Assembly (NCBI RefSeq): GCF_048898065.1
Contig: NZ_JBLWFI010000001.1
Coordinates: forward strand, 1,116,001 to 1,180,000
Length of the DNA: 64,000 nt
Source: Tepidibacillus_B infernus
GTDB lineage: Bacteria > Bacillota > Bacilli > Tepidibacillales > Tepidibacillaceae
Direction of reading: 5' to 3'
Made by a program: the position numbers and the translations under genes. Shown here piece by piece: positions 42,003 to 48,995 of the stretch (positions are counted from its first letter, which is position 1; each line of letters begins with the position of its first letter). The notes under the pieces were generated by a model. It was not told the origin of the DNA, made no database searches, and saw nothing but the letters and a program-made list of their open reading frames with translations.

Positions 42003-42719
42003 ATGGAAAATGATACATTGAAATTAACAAGTGTTTTGGCTGATCCCACACGATTTGCAATTTACCAATACGTCTCTTCCATGGGCCGAGCCGTAAATGT
42101 ACAAGAAATCGCTGATAAATTTGGTATTCATCCTAATGTAGCTAGACTTCATCTGAGTAAATTAGAAGATGTCAATTTACTTAAATCAATCACCGAAAAA
42201 ACTGGTCGTGGCGGAAGACCAAGTAGAGTATACACATTATCTGACGAAGTTGTAAGTCTCCAGTTCCCTCCGAGAGATTATAAACTCCTTGCCAAGATAG
42301 CCATAGAGACCCTTTTGTCATTTGGTGAAGAAGGTAAGAAAGCTTTAGTAGAAATGGGAAGAAACTTTGGCAGAGAAGCAGCAAGACAGGCCATGATGAA
42401 AGATAGTATCGAAAACTCGAGGTACTTACCAATTGAAAAAAAAATTGAAAGTATTGAACGATTGGTCATTGCTCAAGGTCTACAACCGAATATCGAAATC
42501 ATTGACCAACATACCATTCGATTCCGAGTAAATAACTGTATTTTCCATGAAACGCTTGATGCAGTAAAAAATCATAATATCTGTCAAATGCATCATCATC
42601 TTCTTGAAGGAATCTTTGAAACCTATTTAGGAGACATTAACCTCGTTCAAGAAACATCCATTACGAATGGCTCCGATGCATGTCAATATACAATGGTTAA
42701 ATTACCAGTTCAACAATAA
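42003..42719 (+). CDS. HTH regulator with SufR-like cysteine domain
   Basis: 238 residues. Winged helix at about 8-80 (LADPTRFAIYQYV, then VQEIADKFGIHPNVARLHLSK and GRGGRPSRVYTLS). The C-terminal domain has C179, C194 and C227 with nearby His (NNCIFHE, HNICQMHHHLLEG, DACQY), the spacing pattern of SufR-type Fe-S-binding repressors of the DeoR/ArsR group. Therefore possibly an Fe-S or redox sensor; a zinc site is also possible. Divergent from the Spx/MgsR-like gene; the promoter element of the latter lies in their shared gap, so regulation of that gene is plausible. ATG preceded by AAAGGGG. Confidence 0.75.
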   Translation: MENDTLKLTSVLADPTRFAIYQYVSSMGRAVNVQEIADKFGIHPNVARLHLSKLEDVNLLKSITEKTGRGGRPSRVYTLSDEVVSLQFPPRDYKLLAKIAIETLLSFGEEGKKALVEMGRNFGREAARQAMMKDSIENSRYLPIEKKIESIERLVIAQGLQPNIEIIDQHTIRFRVNNCIFHETLDAVKNHNICQMHHHLLEGIFETYLGDINLVQETSITNGSDACQYTMVKLPVQQ

Positions 42720-42727
42720 ATGAAAAG

Positions 42728-42757
42728 CCTCTTCCACCTAGGAAGAGGTTTCTTAAA
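42728..42757 (+). terminator. Terminator of the SufR-like regulator
   Basis: CCTCTTCC (42728-42735) pairs with GGAAGAGG (42741-42748), five-base loop, followed by TTTCTTAAATTTT. It lies eight bases after the stop. Confidence 0.82.
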
Positions 42758-42799
42758 TTTTCTTGTCCCTATCCAATAGAGAGTGTGTGTGACAAAAGC

Positions 42800-42852
42800 A
42801 AGCGACTTTCAGGAGTGTATTTCTTACCTGATCATTTTAATCTAAGAAAAAC
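42800..42852 (-). repeat. Relative of structured repeat family B, interior part only
   Basis: Read on the minus strand, AGGTAAGAAATACACTCC and AAAGTCGCT (42828..42800) match the interior of the 31304 copy nearly base for base (29 bp, two differences). The left part TTTTTCTT keeps the pairing with AAGAAA. The terminal TTTGTATATTCCA repeats are missing, so it is a fragment or a differently ended member. Confidence 0.65.
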
Positions 42853-42928
42853 GAAATAGTACCTTTCTCACATTATTCTTTATTCATAGAAAGGTATGAG
42901 CAACAGAGCTCGATACAAAGTACTATTT
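42848..42928 (-). terminator. Nested hairpin downstream of the MidA-like gene
   Basis: AAATAGTAC (42854-42862) pairs with GTACTATTT (42920-42928); inside it CCTTTCT pairs with AGAAAGG (42888-42894). On the minus strand the outer stem is followed by CGTTTTTCTT. It starts two bases after the gene's stop codon. Confidence 0.65.
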
Positions 42929-42930
42929 TC

Positions 42931-44112
42931 TTATAGTCCATATTGTTTTAACGCGCTTGTCATGAAACGATACTGATATGACCCCATATTTTTTTGTTGA
43001 ACAAGCACCTTAAAAGTTTCCCCCATTTCACCAGGCATAATTAATTGGCGAATCGCGCGGTTCAATTTAATGGCTTCATCTTGAAAAAGGTCTTTATTTT
43101 TCATTTGATCCAATCCTATTTCTTGAAGCATTTCTAAAATACCACTATTCATTAAAAAATGGCTTTGCGTAGAAAACCAGACAGGTTCAAGACCCCAACG
43201 TTTTCCTTCCTCCATGAGTGCAGTAAAATTCACATGTGTGGTGATATCTTGTTCTCCGATTAGTTGGTAAGGATTATCATTAGCAGTATGCTGATAATAG
43301 CACATCAATGTACCATCATGCCGATGACTTGCATATAATTCATCTGCAGGATAACCATAATCGATTGTGATCACATATCCTCTTATTAATCGTTGCGCTA
43401 CATGTTTCATCCAATCCATCGCATCTAAATTAATTTCAGCGACTTGTCCTTCCTTCAGCGTAACTTTTTGCTGAATGAAATAATCTTCTAAGGAAGGATG
43501 GCTAAGCTCTGCAGTGATCTCTTCATAGCTTTCCCTTTCCTCATTCCAGGTCACAAAAATCTCTTTGAATTTCCCGTTTACTTTTTTTACTTTATGTACT
43601 GGAAAAGAATCTACCAGCTCATTTGAAAAAATAATTCCTATAAACGGTTGAGGAAGATCCTGTAATTGATCAATCCATTTCACATGATTGAGGTGCCTTT
43701 CTAAGTGTTCACGTTGTAAGTCTTGGTGATATGGACTTGCTTCAAGCATAAAATAGGTTAGGGATTGGTATATCTTAGGGTATTTCTCAAACATTGCATT
43801 TAATACATCTCTCGCAAAACGGCCATCTCCCCCACCCATTTCTAAAATAAAAAATGTTTCCTTTTCTGAAGCATATTGTAAAAGTTCAACAAAGCTATTC
43901 GCGATGGTTTGGCCAAATATAGGCCCTACAGATGAACTGGTATAAAAATCAGCACTCTTCCCTATTTTTTTGCGATCCTTCGTATAGTAACCTAACTCTG
44001 GTGCATATAGAGCCATTTTCATAAAGTCATAAAACGTTATACGTTTTTCAGGTGAATCGTTTATCATCTTGATGATTTCTTTTGATAATTGAGTTTCATT
44101 TGCTTCTTTCAT
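42931..44112 (-). CDS. MidA/NDUFAF7-type SAM-dependent methyltransferase (DUF185)
   Basis: 393 residues from the ATG at 44112, with AAGGGG eight bases upstream; an ATG at 44133 in frame overlaps that site. N-terminal segment ITFYDFMKMALYAPELGYYTKDRKKIGKSADFYTSSSVGPIFG is the family hallmark, shown in pieces as ALYAPELGYYT and GKSADFYTSSSVGP. SAM motif ILEMGGGDGRFARDVL. The mitochondrial relative methylates an arginine of complex I; the bacterial substrate is unknown. Divergent from the small-RNA candidate, with promoters only 21 bp apart. Confidence 0.88.
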   Translation of the reverse strand: MKEANETQLSKEIIKMINDSPEKRITFYDFMKMALYAPELGYYTKDRKKIGKSADFYTSSSVGPIFGQTIANSFVELLQYASEKETFFILEMGGGDGRFARDVLNAMFEKYPKIYQSLTYFMLEASPYHQDLQREHLERHLNHVKWIDQLQDLPQPFIGIIFSNELVDSFPVHKVKKVNGKFKEIFVTWNEERESYEEITAELSHPSLEDYFIQQKVTLKEGQVAEINLDAMDWMKHVAQRLIRGYVITIDYGYPADELYASHRHDGTLMCYYQHTANDNPYQLIGEQDITTHVNFTALMEEGKRWGLEPVWFSTQSHFLMNSGILEMLQEIGLDQMKNKDLFQDEAIKLNRAIRQLIMPGEMGETFKVLVQQKNMGSYQYRFMTSALKQYGL

Positions 44113-44142
44113 GTTGTTAACCCCTTTTTTCATTCTGTTGAT

Positions 44143-44171
44143 ACTATAACTTCGTCCAAAATTTTTATCAA
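44143..44171 (-). promoter_or_regulatory. Sigma-A promoter of the MidA-like gene
   Basis: TTGATA at 44171..44166, 17-bp spacer, TATAGT at 44148..44143. Back to back with the plus-strand promoter at 44193-44221, so the palindrome at 44190-44203 may affect both. Confidence 0.7.
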
Positions 44172-44187
44172 GGAAAATTTTGTTTTA

Positions 44188-44221
44188 TACTATTGACATA
44201 GTGTTTATACTATCATATTAT
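44188..44221 (+). promoter_or_regulatory. Sigma-A promoter of the small-RNA candidate
   Basis: TTGACA at 44193-44198, 17-bp spacer, TATTAT at 44216-44221. The -35 is inside the palindrome ACTATTGACATAGT. Bases 44188-44207 are identical, on the other strand, to the promoter region of the Spx/MgsR-like gene. A second imperfect palindrome, ATAGTGTTTATACTAT, fills the spacer. Confidence 0.75.
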
Positions 44222-44227
44222 ATTAAC

Positions 44228-44400
44228 AGAACCACCCTTATTACTTAGTGAATTGAAAAATCACCCATGAAGTTCAGCTAATGATTGGTTTACACCCAAC
44301 CATGTCCCCCAAAAAGCTGATCTATGGATTCGGTTCTAAAAGTGTAACAGATTTTTTAACCTCCCCCATTATAACCTCCGTAATTGGAGGTTATTTTTTT
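44228..44400 (+). ncRNA. Candidate C-rich small RNA, about 173 nt
   Basis: A good promoter, no coding frame of note (longest ATG frame is four codons) and a strong terminator define a short transcript. Predicted ends of the first domain pair: AGAACC (44228-44233) with GGTTCT (44332-44337); inside, CAGCT (44275-44279) with AGCTG (44315-44319), and TTGG with CCAA. Unpaired C-rich blocks lie at 44232-44237 (CCACCC), 44262-44266, 44293-44297, 44306-44310 (CCCCC) and 44361-44367 (CTCCCCC). Such blocks in Bacillota small RNAs (RoxS/RsaE, FsrA) pair with Shine-Dalgarno sequences; here that is inference. I do not recognise a known RNA family. Confidence 0.6.
44371..44400 (+). terminator. Terminator of the small-RNA candidate
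   Basis: ATAACCTCC (44371-44379) pairs with GGAGGTTAT (44386-44394), six-base loop, then seven T. The T run is on the plus strand only, so it does not serve the minus-strand capA gene whose stop lies 15 bp to the right. Confidence 0.85.
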
Positions 44401-44414
44401 GTCTTTAGAAGTTC

Positions 44415-45596
44415 TTATTGATCTATCATCACATGCTGAACTAATTCATTTCCACGATTAACGATCTGTTTTTGTATATTTTTATTTCCTTGCTCTATAG
44501 GGATAATCTCTACGATTTTCTTTCCCTTTTCCCATACATTTTTCACATAAGTAGGAATAGCATTTATTTCTTTTAGCGTAATCTTTTGATTAAATCGATT
44601 TTTCTCAAGTAGTAAATCTAGAATAATTCCATAATCTTTCCAATCACCTTGTTGATTACTTAAAAAATTGCCTAATGAATAGACGACACCTCTATCTGAT
44701 TGCCTATTATCACCTTTTATTACCTGTAGTGGTTGTACGACATGTGGATGACTACCCAAAACAAAATCAACACCATTAGCCATTAAGTCTTCTGTCCATT
44801 TTTTTTGTAGATCATTTGGTACTCTTTGATATTCGGTTCCATAATGGATCATAGCTAATATATAATCGACATGATTTTCTTTTAATTGTTCCACGTCAGA
44901 TGCAACTGCCTCCAAATCTAACGTATTCACCAAGTAGGGTTTATCCTTTGGCTTTATAAATCCATTAAGTCCATAAGTATAAGCGATAAGTCCAATTTTG
45001 AAACCATCTTTTTCTAATATAAGAGGGATATCTCTTTCACTTTGAGTGCGAAAACTTCCAGTATGTAAAATTTGATATTCATCTAAATGGTCTAATGTTT
45101 TTATAAGTCCCTGCTCTCCTTGGTCGAATGAATGGTTATTTGCCGTAGTTAATACATTTACACCCGTATTTTTTAAGGCTAGGGCAATTTCCTTGGGAGC
45201 ATTAAAACGTGGATAACCGCTAAACCCTTTTTCCTTTCCTGCCAATGGTGTTTCTAAATTACCAATAACAAAATCTGCATTTGCAAAGATAGGTTTCACT
45301 TGTTGAAAAAAAGATTCAAATTGGTATTGATCAGTTTGGCGATTATAACCTGCCTTGGTTAAAGGGATATGCATCAACACATCACCAACGACCATGATCC
45401 TCATTTGAACAAATTCAGTAACATCGGGACTTGGTTCAGGTAAATTTGGTATCGTCACTTCCTCAAAAAATTGGTCTTTCTGTTCTGAATGAAAAACTTG
45501 TTCACTCCCGTTTAATTCTTTAAAAAATAGACTAATGAAAAGAATTGCAATCAAGATGAATAATATCATTATATAACCAGTTGATTTGCTAAACAT
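44415..45596 (-). CDS. CapA-family metallophosphatase-like protein, membrane-anchored
   Basis: 393 residues: N-terminal transmembrane anchor (about 7-26), linker, then the PGA_cap/CapA domain. Metal-site motifs are in order: VVGDVLMH, VIGNLETPLAG, TTANNHSFDQGEQG, MIHYGTEY, VLGSHPHVVQPLQ and YSLGNFLSNQ. CapA proteins take part in poly-gamma-glutamate export, but many stand-alone members without capBC have unknown roles; no capBC is nearby. The start overlaps the upstream hydrolase stop by 8 bp, so the two are co-translated. Confidence 0.85.
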   Translation of the reverse strand: MFSKSTGYIMILFILIAILFISLFFKELNGSEQVFHSEQKDQFFEEVTIPNLPEPSPDVTEFVQMRIMVVGDVLMHIPLTKAGYNRQTDQYQFESFFQQVKPIFANADFVIGNLETPLAGKEKGFSGYPRFNAPKEIALALKNTGVNVLTTANNHSFDQGEQGLIKTLDHLDEYQILHTGSFRTQSERDIPLILEKDGFKIGLIAYTYGLNGFIKPKDKPYLVNTLDLEAVASDVEQLKENHVDYILAMIHYGTEYQRVPNDLQKKWTEDLMANGVDFVLGSHPHVVQPLQVIKGDNRQSDRGVVYSLGNFLSNQQGDWKDYGIILDLLLEKNRFNQKITLKEINAIPTYVKNVWEKGKKIVEIIPIEQGNKNIQKQIVNRGNELVQHVMIDQ

Positions 45597-46206
45597 ATGG
45601 ATTCAGCTCTTTTTCAAATCTAATGGTTGTTTTTTCCCCATGTCCAGGATATACGACGGTTTCATCAGGAAGAGTGAAGAGTTTTTCATGAATAGATTTA
45701 AGTAATTGGTCATAATTTCCTCCCTTTAAGTCCGTACGCCCAATTGATTCTTTGAATAATGTATCTCCACTAAACAGAAATGGTTTCAAATAATAAGAGA
45801 TTCCACCTGGAGTATGTCCAGGGGTATGAATCACTTCAATAAAAAAAGATTCAATTTCTAAGGAATCTAGATCGCAAAGAAGAACATCAGCTGGTTTACA
45901 TTTTACTTCGCCAAAAAAAGGAAATATTTCCGACCCATTTAATTGTGGGCTAGATAACCATTCCTTTTCTTCTTGATGAAGATAGACTGGAACTTTAAAT
46001 CTTTCTCTTATCTGTTCTAAACCACCAATATGGTCTAAATGGGCATGGGTAAGTAAAATGGCTTTTAGGGTTAATTCTTTTTCTTTAATAAATTTTTCGA
46101 TAGAAAATGGATCAAACCCAACATCAATTAAAATTGCATCTTTCCCTTCAATAAGCAGATAACTATTCATTTGAAAATCTCCTAATATAAATCTTTCGAT
46201 TTGCAT
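45589..46206 (-). CDS. Metallo-beta-lactamase-fold hydrolase, glyoxalase II-like
   Basis: 205 residues. The dinuclear metal motif HAHLDH is in LLTHAHLDHIGGL, followed by TPGHTPGG, FSGDTLFKESIGRTDL and VYPGHGEKTTI, all metal ligands of the glyoxalase II/YqgX subgroup. A thioester hydrolase such as a hydroxyacylglutathione- or bacillithiol-linked glyoxalase is possible; the substrate is not decided by sequence. First gene of a pair with the CapA-like gene. ATG with AAGGGGGA upstream. Confidence 0.88.
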   Translation of the reverse strand: MQIERFILGDFQMNSYLLIEGKDAILIDVGFDPFSIEKFIKEKELTLKAILLTHAHLDHIGGLEQIRERFKVPVYLHQEEKEWLSSPQLNGSEIFPFFGEVKCKPADVLLCDLDSLEIESFFIEVIHTPGHTPGGISYYLKPFLFSGDTLFKESIGRTDLKGGNYDQLLKSIHEKLFTLPDETVVYPGHGEKTTIRFEKELNPYV

Positions 46207-46251
46207 GTTATGTCCCCCTTTTTCAATATCTATTTTATGAGTTCAAATAAA

Positions 46252-46283
46252 ACAAAACAAGAACCGGAAATTCATCCGGTTCT
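46252..46283 (-). terminator. Terminator downstream of phoH
   Basis: AGAACCGG (46260-46267) pairs with CCGGTTCT (46276-46283), eight-base loop, followed on the minus strand by TGTTTTGTTTT. Family A repeat copy 3 lies between phoH and this hairpin. Confidence 0.75.
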
Positions 46284-46334
46284 ATTTTAACATTAAAGAA
46301 AGTATAACTTTCTTTTCATTATATTATAATGAGA

Positions 46335-46385
46335 CCCTACAAAAGTAATCGGAATATGCTTCGAAGTATGGCGTCACTTTTGTGG
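46335..46385 (-). repeat. Dispersed 50-bp palindromic repeat, family A, copy 3
   Basis: Arms CCCTACAAAAGTAATCGG and GGCGTCACTTTTGTGG around GCTTCGAAG. It begins nine bases after the phoH stop codon. The left flank has AAAGAAAGTATAACTTTCTT, a short palindrome also found near copy 2 and beside the long family B copy. Confidence 0.75.
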
Positions 46386-46394
46386 TTTATCTTG

Positions 46395-47726
46395 TCATAA
46401 TAAGTCGGCTGCAAGTTGAGCAAGCTTAGATCGTTCTCCTTTTTGCAATTTTACGTGTCCACTGATTTGTTCTTGTTTAAACTTTTCTACTACATAAGTT
46501 AAACCATTATTTGTTGCATCTAGGTATGGATGGTCAATTTGATCAGGATCCCCCATCAATACAATCTTACTTCCTTCTCCAACACGAGAAATAATCGTTT
46601 TTACTTCATGTTTAGTCAGATTTTGTGCTTCATCAATAATAATAAATTGATTAGGAATACTTCTCCCCCGTATATAGGTCAATGCTTCAACTTGAATGCT
46701 TCCGATTCCTGCTAATATTTTGTCTAATTCTCCTGCTTTTTTCGCATTAAACAGATATTCTAAATTGTCATAAATTGGTTGCATCCAAGGACGCAATTTT
46801 TCCTCCTTTTCACCGGGTAGATAACCTAAATCCTTTCCCATTGGTACAATGGGTCTTGCAACAAGAAGTTTATTATAAATCTGTTCATCTTCTACCTTTA
46901 ACAACCCTGCGGCTAAAGATAGTAATGTTTTTCCTGTCCCTGCTTTTCCAGTCATCGTAACTAAAGAAATTTGATCATCCATCAACAGTTCTAACGCCAT
47001 TTTCTGTTGTACATTCCTTGGTGTAATTCCCCAAACAGAATCATTATATCGAAGTGGTTCGATCCGCTGATGATCGAAATTTATTTTAGTCACAGCTGAT
47101 TTGCTTGAACCAAATTCATCTTTTAAAATATAAAATTCATTAGCAAAAACCTGATCAGGATGAAGATTTAAATCTTGTAGTGATAAACATTTTTTTGTAT
47201 AAAAATCATCGATCATTGAAGGATGAACCTTGAGTTCAAAATAACCCGGATAAATATCTGTATCTGAAACAACTCGGTCAGATAAATAATCTTCAGCATG
47301 AATGCCTAATACGTCAGCTTTGACACGAACTAGAGCATCTTTGCTGACTAAAATAACTGGTTTTCCATTCTCCTTTTCTTTTTCCTCCATTTGTAAATTC
47401 ATCGCTACAGCTAGGATACGATTATCATTTGTCATTTCTAGAAATGAATGCTGTAGTTTTTGAAAAGACTTATGATTTAATTCTACTCTCAATGTTCCGC
47501 TATTTCTTAGCTTAACCCCCGAGTGTAACTTTCCCTGAATTCTTAGCTGATCTAACAGTCGTGAAACTTGTCTGGCATTTCTCCCTACTTCATCCATAAA
47601 TCTTTTTTTCGAGTCAATCTCTTCTAAAACAACGGCCGGTATGATCACATCATTATCTTGAAAAGCAAAAATGGCCCTTGGGTCCTGCAAAAGAACATTG
47701 GTATCCAAGACATAAATCTTCTCCAA
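46395..47726 (-). CDS. ylaK: PhoH-family ATPase with PIN domain, YlaK
   Basis: 443 residues. N-terminal PIN ribonuclease domain (YVLDTNVLLQDP with D8, later VVLEEIDSKK and TNDNRILAVA) and C-terminal PhoH ATPase with Walker A GKAGTGKT at 260-267 and Walker B FIIIDEAQN. Such PhoH2 proteins act as RNA helicase-ribonucleases in some bacteria. B. subtilis YlaK has this layout and also neighbours ylaJ and ylaL, as here. No VapB-like antitoxin gene is adjacent. A CATACAAT sequence upstream hints at a sigma-E-like promoter, but a matching -35 is unclear. Confidence 0.92.
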   Translation of the reverse strand: MEKIYVLDTNVLLQDPRAIFAFQDNDVIIPAVVLEEIDSKKRFMDEVGRNARQVSRLLDQLRIQGKLHSGVKLRNSGTLRVELNHKSFQKLQHSFLEMTNDNRILAVAMNLQMEEKEKENGKPVILVSKDALVRVKADVLGIHAEDYLSDRVVSDTDIYPGYFELKVHPSMIDDFYTKKCLSLQDLNLHPDQVFANEFYILKDEFGSSKSAVTKINFDHQRIEPLRYNDSVWGITPRNVQQKMALELLMDDQISLVTMTGKAGTGKTLLSLAAGLLKVEDEQIYNKLLVARPIVPMGKDLGYLPGEKEEKLRPWMQPIYDNLEYLFNAKKAGELDKILAGIGSIQVEALTYIRGRSIPNQFIIIDEAQNLTKHEVKTIISRVGEGSKIVLMGDPDQIDHPYLDATNNGLTYVVEKFKQEQISGHVKLQKGERSKLAQLAADLL

Positions 47727-47909
47727 TATGTCCCCTCCTAAACTTTTTTTACACCATTTTCCCTTTTGCTGATGTAAAACTTCTTATTTATATTGTATGC
47801 AAGTAATATGAATCTTGAATGCGAACAGAAAATCTAATACATCGAATTATACTGAATGGGTACACTAAGAAAAAACAATGATCCCAATGGATGATGAAAG
47901 GATGATTCG

Positions 47910-48506
47910 ATGCGTAAACTATTTTTGTATCTCATCATTTCCTTATTGACGATATCACTTGGTTGCCAAGCAACCAATAAACCACCTGCAAATGAAGCTT
48001 CACCCCCAACGAAAAAAATTAAACAAACACAAAGGGTACCTCAAACCATACCTGAACCAAAAAGGAACCAAAGTCCAGAGGCTACGGCACACCGTTTGGC
48101 CAGTATTGCGATTCGAGTCCCACAAGTGAATGATGCCACTGCTGTCGTCTTTGGAAAGTATGCGATCGTAGGTATTGATGTGGACGCAACCCTTGATCGT
48201 TCTCGTGTTGGTACCATTAAATATTCTGTTGCTGAAGCACTTAAAGAAGATCCTCAAGGGGCTAATGCATTAGTTACCTCAGATCCAGATATTATGCAAC
48301 GGCTTCGAGAAATCAATCAAGATATAAAGCGTGGACGCCCCATTAAAGGTTTTGCAGAGGAATTATCAGACATTGTAGGAAGGATTATTCCTCAGGTACC
48401 ACGTGGTGTTCAGAAAAAAGAACAACCACCGACGAAGCAAAACCAAGAAGAGCAAAATCAAACCAAAAATCCAAAAGAACCCAGAAAAAGTTTATATCAA
48501 CAGTAA
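47910..48506 (+). CDS. ylaJ: YhcN/YlaJ-family sporulation lipoprotein
   Basis: 198 residues. Lipoprotein signal peptide with lipobox LTISLGC (Cys at about 19), then a Pro/Lys-rich linker, the YhcN/YlaJ domain (about 60-165: HRLASIAIRVPQVNDATAVV, GIDVDATLDRSRVGTIKY, LREINQDIKRGRPIKGFAEEL) and a Gln/Lys-rich tail. Family members are forespore-made lipoproteins that affect germination. Divergent from ylaK, convergent with the next gene, sharing a terminator. Confidence 0.9.
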   Translation: MRKLFLYLIISLLTISLGCQATNKPPANEASPPTKKIKQTQRVPQTIPEPKRNQSPEATAHRLASIAIRVPQVNDATAVVFGKYAIVGIDVDATLDRSRVGTIKYSVAEALKEDPQGANALVTSDPDIMQRLREINQDIKRGRPIKGFAEELSDIVGRIIPQVPRGVQKKEQPPTKQNQEEQNQTKNPKEPRKSLYQQ

Positions 48507-48524
48507 TTGATTTGAATAAAATGC

Positions 48525-48555
48525 AAAAAATGCCTAGTTAAACTAGGCATTTTTT
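48525..48555. terminator. Bidirectional terminator between ylaJ and the YlaL-like gene
   Basis: AAAAAATGCCTAGTT (48525-48539) pairs perfectly with AACTAGGCATTTTTT (48541-48555). The right arm overlaps the last codons of the minus-strand gene. Confidence 0.88.
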
Positions 48556-48995
48556 AATGCATCCAACACCTGAAGATCTAATTTCTTAGCTGCTTCAGGA
48601 TTATAAGTCTTTTCTGTTTGGGGTTGGACGGAAATTTTGGAACCATAGTACATTACTTCATGGACACTTTGTACCAACACCTCAATAAGTGCAAGCTTAA
48701 ATGGGATCCCTTCAATCTCATCCTTCAATATATTCGCTTGCCCGGAAATGGTATAAATCGTTTCTTGATGAAAAATAGTCATCGCAATATCAGGATTTTG
48801 TTTAATGTTCGTCACAATCTGAGAACGTTGATCAACTGCAAAGCGTATTGTAGTTGGAGTTTTGGCGTAAGTCCATGATATAGCATTAACAAAAGGCTTG
48901 CCTTGATCCATCAATGTTGTTAAAAGCACCAATTGCTGTTCTTGCATGTATTGATATAAACTTTCCGGTAATTGCTCACATCCATCTTTACTCAT
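48543..48995 (-). CDS. ylaL: Pyridoxamine-5'-phosphate-oxidase-fold protein, YlaL-like
   Basis: 150 residues with a split-barrel flavin-binding fold: LVLLTTLMDQGKPFVNAISWTY, RFAVDQRSQIVTNIKQNPDIAMTIF and YTISGQANILKDEIEG. B. subtilis YlaL is similar and is also near ylaJ/ylaK. Probably binds FMN or F420-like cofactor or haem; activity unknown. Its start overlaps the stop of the LCP gene by 8 bp. Confidence 0.82.
   Translation of the reverse strand: MSKDGCEQLPESLYQYMQEQQLVLLTTLMDQGKPFVNAISWTYAKTPTTIRFAVDQRSQIVTNIKQNPDIAMTIFHQETIYTISGQANILKDEIEGIPFKLALIEVLVQSVHEVMYYGSKISVQPQTEKTYNPEAAKKLDLQVLDALKNA

Noticed and set aside
44228..44400. Minus-strand frame beginning ATGGGGGAGG in the small-RNA region
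   Set aside because: Only 15 codons; the G-rich start is just the complement of the C-rich RNA block. The terminator has its T run on plus only.
46395..47726. PIN-PhoH gene as part of a VapBC-like toxin-antitoxin pair
   Set aside because: The PIN domain is fused to the PhoH ATPase as in YlaK, and no small antitoxin gene precedes it.
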